From: Endomicrobium sp. | GTDB taxonomy: Bacteria > Elusimicrobiota > Endomicrobiia > Endomicrobiales > Endomicrobiaceae | Assembly: GCA_031255375.1 (NCBI GenBank) | Contig: JAIRSP010000009.1 | Location: forward strand, 1-11,474 | Direction: 5' to 3' | Length of the DNA stretch: 11,474 nucleotides | Shown here: positions 8,389 through 11,474 of the stretch, in pieces | Numbering within the stretch: position 1 is the first letter of the stretch | How the letters are laid out: each line of letters begins with the position of its first letter | Position numbers and translations under genes: made by a program | Notes under the pieces: model-generated | What the model saw: the letters and a program-made list of their open reading frames with translations, nothing else | Databases searched by the model: none | Told to the model about the DNA's origin: nothing

Positions 8389-8417
8389 AGTATAATAAAA
8401 AATAACTTTTATATCAA
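8389..8417 (-). promoter_or_regulatory. Sigma-70 promoter upstream of the beta-subunit gene
   Basis: On the minus strand, TTGATA (8417-8412) and TATACT (8394-8389) are separated by exactly 17 nt. The predicted transcription start, about 8382, leaves 5 nt before the in-frame ATG at 8377 and 17 nt before the ATG at 8365, with no SD in either leader. The match (4/6 or better in each box with ideal spacing) is good for an intergenic space of only about 85 nt. Confidence 0.55.
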
Positions 8418-8474
8418 AATTTACGTAATTACTTTAAGCAATACTAGCATACAGTGTAATGAACATAATTTATA

Positions 8475-9527
8475 TTATTGCAATATTTTTAATTTATTAA
8501 ATATTTCCTCTTTTGTAATTAATTCTCCACCTGTTTTCCCTAAAAACTCAACATCAGACTTACCATTTACGGCAAGCTTTATATCTTCAATCATTTGACC
8601 ACAACTTAATTCTACTGATAAAAATTTTACATTATGTTTTGCTAAAGAATTTATAATTTTAGATGGAAATGGCCATAATATTTTTGGTCTCAAAAGCCCT
8701 ACTTTAATACCGTTTTTTCTGGCGAATTTTACTGCAGATTTTGACGTTCTTGATGATATTCCATAAGCAACTATAATAATATTAGCATCATCAACCATAT
8801 ATAGTTCATATTTTACTTCATTTTTTGATATTAGTTTATATTTCTCTTGCAATTTTATATTATTTTTTTCCAATGTTCCGTTTTTCATAAATAGTGACCT
8901 AATTGATCTTGGGTTTCTATTTTTACATCCATTTAAAATCCAATTATTTTTTTTGTTGAAATTTATTTTTTTTTTTGTTCTATTAAATTCAATTGGCTCC
9001 ATCATTTGGCCTATCACACTATCAGAGAGTATCATAACAGGAATTCTATATTTTTCGGCCAAATCAAATGCATCGTACGCAGATTCATACATTTCTTGTA
9101 CTGAATTTGGAGCAATTACGATTATTTTATAATCCCCATGTCCACCTCCCTTTACTGATTGAAAATAATCTGATTGCGAACAAGAGATGTTTCCAAGGCC
9201 AGGTCCACCTCTTTGAATATTGACTATGAGGGCAGGGACCTGCATTCCAGACATATACGAAATTGTTTCTTGTTTTAATGATATTCCAGGTGATGACGAT
9301 GACGTCATGGATCTTACCCCTGTTATGGCTGCTCCTAATGTCATGTTTATTGCTGCAATTTCAGATTCAGCTTGAATGAAAACTTCGCCAATTTCAATCA
9401 TTTTTTTTGATAGATATGAAGGAATTTCGTTTTGTGGTGTTATTGGGTAACCAAAATATGCTCTAAGACCAGCAGCAATCGCGCCTTCGCAAATTGCTAT
9501 ATTACCTTTTAAAAGTTTTTTTATCAT
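8475..9527 (-). CDS. korA: 2-oxoacid:ferredoxin oxidoreductase, alpha subunit
   Basis: The 350 residues match the usual VorB/KorA length. The N-terminal domain shows GNIAICEGAIAAGLRAYFGY followed by PITPQNEIP, the QAESEIAAINM motif with its conserved glutamate, and TSSSSPGISLKQE. NIQRGGPGLG follows, then GGGHGDY. The C-terminal domain has VAYGISSRTSKSAVKFAR, GLLRPKILWPFP and SVELSCGQMIEDI. In the family this subunit forms the pyrimidine-binding and CoA-side part of the active site with the beta subunit. The ATG overlaps the TGA of the ferredoxin gene by 4 nt (ATGA, 9524-9527), implying translational coupling. The linker around residues 185-230 is Lys/Asn-rich, as elsewhere in this genome, but both conserved domains are complete. 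vorB is an equally valid symbol, since the oxoacid substrate is unknown. Confidence 0.92.
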   Translation of the reverse strand: MIKKLLKGNIAICEGAIAAGLRAYFGYPITPQNEIPSYLSKKMIEIGEVFIQAESEIAAINMTLGAAITGVRSMTSSSSPGISLKQETISYMSGMQVPALIVNIQRGGPGLGNISCSQSDYFQSVKGGGHGDYKIIVIAPNSVQEMYESAYDAFDLAEKYRIPVMILSDSVIGQMMEPIEFNRTKKKINFNKKNNWILNGCKNRNPRSIRSLFMKNGTLEKNNIKLQEKYKLISKNEVKYELYMVDDANIIIVAYGISSRTSKSAVKFARKNGIKVGLLRPKILWPFPSKIINSLAKHNVKFLSVELSCGQMIEDIKLAVNGKSDVEFLGKTGGELITKEEIFNKLKILQ

Positions 9528-9748
9528 TTTTTTATTTCTGTTTCATATGTTTCTATACAAATGTCAGGGCATATAGTAAAGCAAAAGCCGCATCCTGTAC
9601 AATTATTTTCACTTTTTTTTATAATTGCCCAATGATATCCGAGTTTGTTAAATCTTTTTGAAAAAGATATGCATTTATTTGGACAAAACTCGATGCACAG
9701 GCCGCATCCTTTACATTTTTCTTTAAAAATTTTAATCATTGATCCCAT
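9524..9748 (-). CDS. korD: 2[4Fe-4S] ferredoxin-type (delta) subunit of the oxoacid oxidoreductase
   Basis: This 74-residue protein has two classic cluster motifs: CKGCGLCIEFCP (C13, C16, C19, C23 from the 9748 start) and CTGCGFCFTICP. Each binds a [4Fe-4S] cluster and together they carry electrons from the TPP subunit to free ferredoxin. The segment between them (FNKLGYHWAI) is typical of KorD/VorC subunits. Two starts are possible. The ATG at 9748 sits 6 nt after a good -10 box, so the mRNA would be leaderless. The ATG at 9739 (MIKIFKEKCKGC) fits the family N-terminus, but its GGGA is only 3 nt upstream. It is the first gene of the three-gene operon and overlaps the alpha-subunit start by 4 nt. 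vorC is an alternative symbol. Confidence 0.88.
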   Translation of the reverse strand: MGSMIKIFKEKCKGCGLCIEFCPNKCISFSKRFNKLGYHWAIIKKSENNCTGCGFCFTICPDICIETYETEIKK

Positions 9749-9754
9749 AAAATT

Positions 9755-9783
9755 ATTCTATGTTTTTTGAGATATTAAGTCAA
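9755..9783 (-). promoter_or_regulatory. Strong sigma-70 promoter of the oxoacid oxidoreductase operon
   Basis: On the minus strand, TTGACT (9783-9778) and TAGAAT (9760-9755) are separated by exactly 17 nt; each box matches the consensus at 5 of 6 positions. The 6-nt discriminator AATTTT runs straight into the ATG at 9748, so transcription is predicted to start at or within a base or two of the start codon. The rest of the gap to the tRNA (9784-9957) is AT-rich and shows no gene. Confidence 0.65.
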
Positions 9784-9957
9784 TTTTAGTAAAGTTGTTT
9801 TCTATGATTATTTTTTTTAAAGCATGCATTTTTTTATTTATGTTGTAACATACTAGCTAATATACTTACATAATTATTGATTAGTTTTTAAATTATATAT
9901 GCATATTGATAATTTGGCAAATGATTTAATAATCATAATTTATATTTAGATAAATTT

Positions 9958-10031
9958 CTGCCCGACCTGGATTTGAACCAGGGAATTTCTGCTCCAGAGG
10001 CAGACGTGTTACCAAATTACACCATCGGGCA
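9958..10031 (-). tRNA. tRNA-Gln (anticodon CUG)
   Basis: The minus strand folds into a complete cloverleaf. The 7-bp acceptor stem is TGCCCGA/TCGGGCA with discriminator G73, and the D-arm is GTGT...ACAC. The anticodon stem TCTGC/GCAGA holds the loop CTCTGGA (U33, anticodon CUG, G37), and the T-arm is CCTGG-TTCAAAT-CCAGG. U1-A72, G2-C71, U35, G36 and G73 fit tRNA-Gln identity. CCA is not encoded (AAA follows), so a CCA-adding enzyme is needed. It lies 74 nt downstream of tmRNA on the same strand and may share its transcript. Confidence 0.92.
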
Positions 10032-10314
10032 ATATTCATTTTTCTGTTTACAGTAATATGAAAATATCATTTTTATCAATTTAAAACGTTTGTTTTTCAA
10101 ATTAATGGAGGTGGCGGGAGTCGAACCCGCGTCCGAAAACATTTCAGTAAGACATAGTTACAGGTTTATTCTGAAATTCAAATTATAACAATTATGTAGT
10201 TTCAGACTAACTAAATAATTTTTTACATATCTTTCAACACCAAATTCTAAACTAATATGAAACAATAACAGAAATCTATTTTTACAATCAAAATACAAAT
10301 ATAAAACTGTTATT

Positions 10315-10437
10315 TTAAACAATAGCTGCTTGCATTAATTCAAAATTTTCGATTTTTTTTCTCATTTTGAAAAAAATTTGTGAGAACATTGAAAAAACGA
10401 AAATTTTAAAACAACTTGCTAAAAAAGTAAAATTGTC
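10315..10437 (-). CDS. tmRNA tag reading frame, unusually long (about 40 codons)
   Basis: Counting 11 nt from PK1, with T and A at -5 and -4 as in E. coli, gives GAC at 10437 as the resume codon. That frame stays open for 40 codons and stops at TAA (10317-10315), one base before the first strand of H5. It begins DNFTFLASCF, passes through the hairpin (Lys/Phe-rich), and ends NFELMQAAIV. Usual tags have about 8-35 residues and end in Ala-Ala after a hydrophobic residue, so length and ending are both atypical. Two other frames stop earlier: one after TTGTTT at the TAA covering 10408-10406, and one at the TAG at about 10421-10419. The true resume codon therefore needs direct proof. Confidence 0.45.
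   Translation of the reverse strand, partial: DNFTFLASCFKIFVFSMFSQIFFKMRKKIENFELMQAAIV
10342..10407 (-). repeat. 66-nt AT-rich hairpin within the tmRNA tag region
   Basis: AAAATTTTCG (10407-10398) pairs with CGAAAATTTT (10351-10342). T6 (10397-10392) pairs with A6 (10358-10353), and TTCTCA (10386-10381) pairs with TGAGAA (10364-10359). That makes about 22 bp, with a CAATG bulge on one side and a single T on the other. The outer stem can be extended by up to 4 more weak pairs. The length is exactly 22 codons, and it starts and ends on codon boundaries of the long tag frame. Confidence 0.75.
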
Positions 10438-10448
10438 ATTTAATTTTA

Positions 10449-10481
10449 GTCGAATTTTTACGAAGCCTTCGACGAACTTCG
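10449..10481 (-). other. tmRNA pseudoknot PK1
   Basis: Stem 1 pairs CGAAG (10481-10477) with CTTCG (10465-10461). Stem 2 pairs GTCGAA (10473-10468) with TTCGAC (10454-10449). The connecting TAAAAA is identical to the E. coli PK1 connector. PK1 positions the resume codon, which in E. coli lies 11 nt after the pseudoknot; the same spacing here points to the GAC at 10437-10435. Confidence 0.75.
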
Positions 10482-10537
10482 ACCTGATGTCATTACATCA
10501 ACAATTTTCGTCGATACCTGTTCACCCCCACTCATAA

Positions 10538-10592
10538 ATAGTAATGCTTTTTAATAATCAGCAATATTACAAATATTTATGTTTTGTTACAA
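10538..10592 (-). promoter_or_regulatory. Candidate promoter region of tmRNA (ambiguous)
   Basis: Two options exist on the minus strand. TTGTAA (10592-10587) with TAATAT (10569-10564) at 17-nt spacing would give a ~28-nt 5' leader, removed by RNase P. TTGCTG (10564-10559) with TACTAT (10543-10538) at 15-nt spacing would start transcription close to the mature 5' end. Neither stands out. No gene is seen in the 160 nt between tmRNA and tadA. Confidence 0.3.
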
Positions 10593-10689
10593 TTACAATT
10601 TTGATACAATATATCCTTTAAACATTCAAATTGATTAATAACAAATTAACAAAACATATTACACAAAATTGTACTAAATTTAAAATTTT

Positions 10690-11178
10690 CTATTTTTTTG
10701 CTCTTTTTTTTTTAAAAAAATCTTTTAGGATATTTGAGCAAATCATATTAATATGATGGTTGTCAGCACATATAATTTCTATTTTATGATTAAAACTTTT
10801 ATATATCTTTTCATTGTACATAAATTTATGAACTATGTTTTTTTTATCAAATGTTCCAAAAATTATTTTTTTTATTCTTGCATTTATTAAAGCGCCAATG
10901 CACATTATACATGGCTCCATTGTAACATATATGGAGCAATTGTTTAATCGGTAATTTTTTAATTTTTTTCCTGCATTTCTCAATACAATATTTTCTGCAT
11001 GCGCTGTTGGATCGCATAGTGATATGCATTTGTTAAAACCCTTTGCTATTATTTCTTTGTTTTTTGTAATGATTGCACCAACTGGTATTTCGTTTGCTTT
11101 TATGGCTTTGCGTGCTTCTTTTATCGCTTGTAACATGAAAAAAATATCATATTTTAAGATTTTTTGTTTGTAATTCAT
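10690..11178 (-). CDS. tadA: tRNA-specific adenosine deaminase
   Basis: The 162-residue protein has the zinc-dependent deaminase core: NEIPVGAIITK, then DPTAHAENIVLRNAG with the catalytic H-A-E, and YVTMEPCIMCIGALINARI with the PCxxC zinc cysteines. The FGTFDKKN segment corresponds to the substrate-side loop of TadA. It converts A34 to inosine in tRNA-Arg(ACG), allowing decoding of CGU/CGC/CGA. The YDIFFMLQAIKEARKA start matches the usual first helix, so the ATG at 11178 is preferred over the internal ATG at 11136. AAGGA lies 8 nt upstream. The C-terminus is a lysine-rich tail with A/T runs. It has its own promoter and is the first gene of the leftward-reading half, followed by tmRNA 160 nt downstream. 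CMP/dCMP deaminase is a less likely alternative given the HAE spacing and the TadA-like helix 1. Confidence 0.92.
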   Translation of the reverse strand: MNYKQKILKYDIFFMLQAIKEARKAIKANEIPVGAIITKNKEIIAKGFNKCISLCDPTAHAENIVLRNAGKKLKNYRLNNCSIYVTMEPCIMCIGALINARIKKIIFGTFDKKNIVHKFMYNEKIYKSFNHKIEIICADNHHINMICSNILKDFFKKKRAKK

Positions 11179-11186
11179 TCTTGAGA

Positions 11187-11191
11187 TCCTT
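11187..11191 (-). promoter_or_regulatory. SD of tadA
   Basis: AAGGA (minus strand, 11191-11187) is spaced 8 nt from the ATG at 11178. It supports that start over the internal ATG and shows that canonical SD initiation is in use in this genome. Confidence 0.65.
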
Positions 11192-11215
11192 TTTGCATTT
11201 TAAAATACTCGATAG

Positions 11216-11244
11216 ATTCTATATTTTATTGTTTGTTTTGTCAT
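11216..11244 (-). promoter_or_regulatory. Sigma-70 promoter of tadA
   Basis: On the minus strand, ATGACA (11244-11239) and TAGAAT (11221-11216) are separated by exactly 17 nt, each box matching 5 of 6 consensus positions. The predicted start near 11209 gives a leader of about 31 nt containing the AAGGA SD. The -10 box is identical to that of the oxidoreductase operon. Confidence 0.55.
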
Positions 11245-11442
11245 GATATTGATAGATATGAGCTATATTTAAATTGAAGATAAATTTTAATTAATATTAA
11301 TGAAATGCTTATAGGTGTACAAAATTTTCAATATTTTATTAATTTGACTGTTAACAATCAGAATATATATAATTTAATCGTTTCGAATAAGATGTATTTT
11401 GTATATATATAAAAATTTGTAAATTTCTTAATTTCTATCGTC

Positions 11443-11474
11443 TATAATTATATACATTGTAAGATGTTTGAATG
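11443..11474 (+). promoter_or_regulatory. Possible start region of a rightward gene leaving the window
   Basis: A perfect TATAAT lies at 11443-11448, and an ATG at 11464 opens a frame that runs off the edge after three codons. The nearest -35-like TTGTAA (11417-11422) is 20 nt away, which is too far for a good promoter. Apart from the tadA promoter, I see nothing else in 11245-11442, which is AT-rich without a gene. Confidence 0.2.

Larger units (their letters stand above)
10106..10529 (-). ncRNA. ssrA: Transfer-messenger RNA (tmRNA)
   Basis: The ends are diagnostic. The 5' end GGGGGTGAACAGGTATCGAC pairs its first 7 nt with CACCTCC at the 3' end, and the T-arm GCGGG-TTCGACT-CCCGC lies at the 3' side. 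CCA is not encoded. Helix H2 is formed by GACATCAGG (10491-10483) with CCTG and ATGTC (10164-10151) around a TAACT bulge, as in E. coli. PK1 (10481-10449) has stems CGAAG/CTTCG and GTCGAA/TTCGAC with the conserved TAAAAA between them. Helix H5 is AATAACAG (10314-10307) with CTGTTATT (10271-10264). tmRNA with SmpB rescues stalled ribosomes and adds a degradation tag. At about 424 nt it is longer than most one-piece tmRNAs; the excess lies between PK1 and H5, where the tag region holds a 66-nt hairpin. The gene is intact in every conserved part, so this is not an obvious pseudogene. Confidence 0.93.

Noticed and set aside
8366..8389. Extended beta-subunit N-terminus from TTG at 8389
   Set aside because: The TTG overlaps the -10 box, and the family N-terminus matches the start at 8365.
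7779..8598. Several plus-strand open frames of 71-133 codons across the oxoacid oxidoreductase genes
   Set aside because: They lie antisense to strongly conserved beta and alpha subunits and encode low-complexity Cys/Tyr/Phe-rich peptides without family motifs.
10106..10529. Permuted (two-piece) tmRNA as an explanation of the extra length
   Set aside because: The tRNA-like 5' end is at the start and the 3' end at the end of one continuous unit, with H2 closing normally, so it is a one-piece form.
1..11474. CRISPR array, insertion sequence, prophage or toxin-antitoxin genes
   Set aside because: I saw no regularly spaced repeats, transposase motifs, terminal inverted repeats or toxin-like small gene pairs. 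The window is core chromosome.

Overview
The window is a gene-dense, very AT-rich stretch of a bacterial chromosome. Coding sequence is biased toward Lys, Asn and Ile, A/T homopolymers run through essential genes, and intergenic spaces are short and AT-only. The set of core genes (translation, replication priming, primary sigma factor, flavin and tRNA enzymes), an anaerobic ferredoxin-linked oxoacid oxidoreductase and the strong AT drift suggest an anaerobic, probably host-associated or genome-reduced bacterium. An Endomicrobium-like member of the Elusimicrobiota is possible, but this is an inference from gene content and not from a search. TGA is used as a stop, so the standard bacterial code applies.

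Left half (1-7602, + strand). The 3' tip of infB is followed by rbfA and nrnA, the usual nusA-infB-rbfA translation cluster, then ribF without the truB gene often found between them. A HIT-family hydrolase (hinT) comes next. Then follows the macromolecular-synthesis cluster rpsU - NIF3-like gene - dnaG - rpoD, in which the last three genes are separated by only 2 and 1 nt and are probably translationally coupled.

Right half (7622-11178, - strand). Reading leftward, tadA has a good promoter and Shine-Dalgarno (SD). It is followed by tmRNA (ssrA), tRNA-Gln(CUG), and a 2-oxoacid:ferredoxin oxidoreductase cluster ordered ferredoxin (vorC/korD) - alpha (vorB/korA) - beta (vorA/korB). This cluster converges on rpoD with only 19 nt between the stop codons. 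It has two strong sigma-70-type promoters, one before the ferredoxin gene and one before the beta gene, and both would give leaderless or nearly leaderless mRNAs. No gamma subunit gene is present.

The most unusual element is the tmRNA. Its tRNA-like ends, pseudoknot PK1, helix H2 and helix H5 are all recognisable. Between PK1 and H5, where a short tag sequence is expected, there is a continuous frame of about 40 codons that contains a 66-nt AT-rich hairpin exactly in codon phase. The frame ends in Gln-Ala-Ala-Ile-Val instead of the usual Ala-Leu-Ala-Ala type ending.
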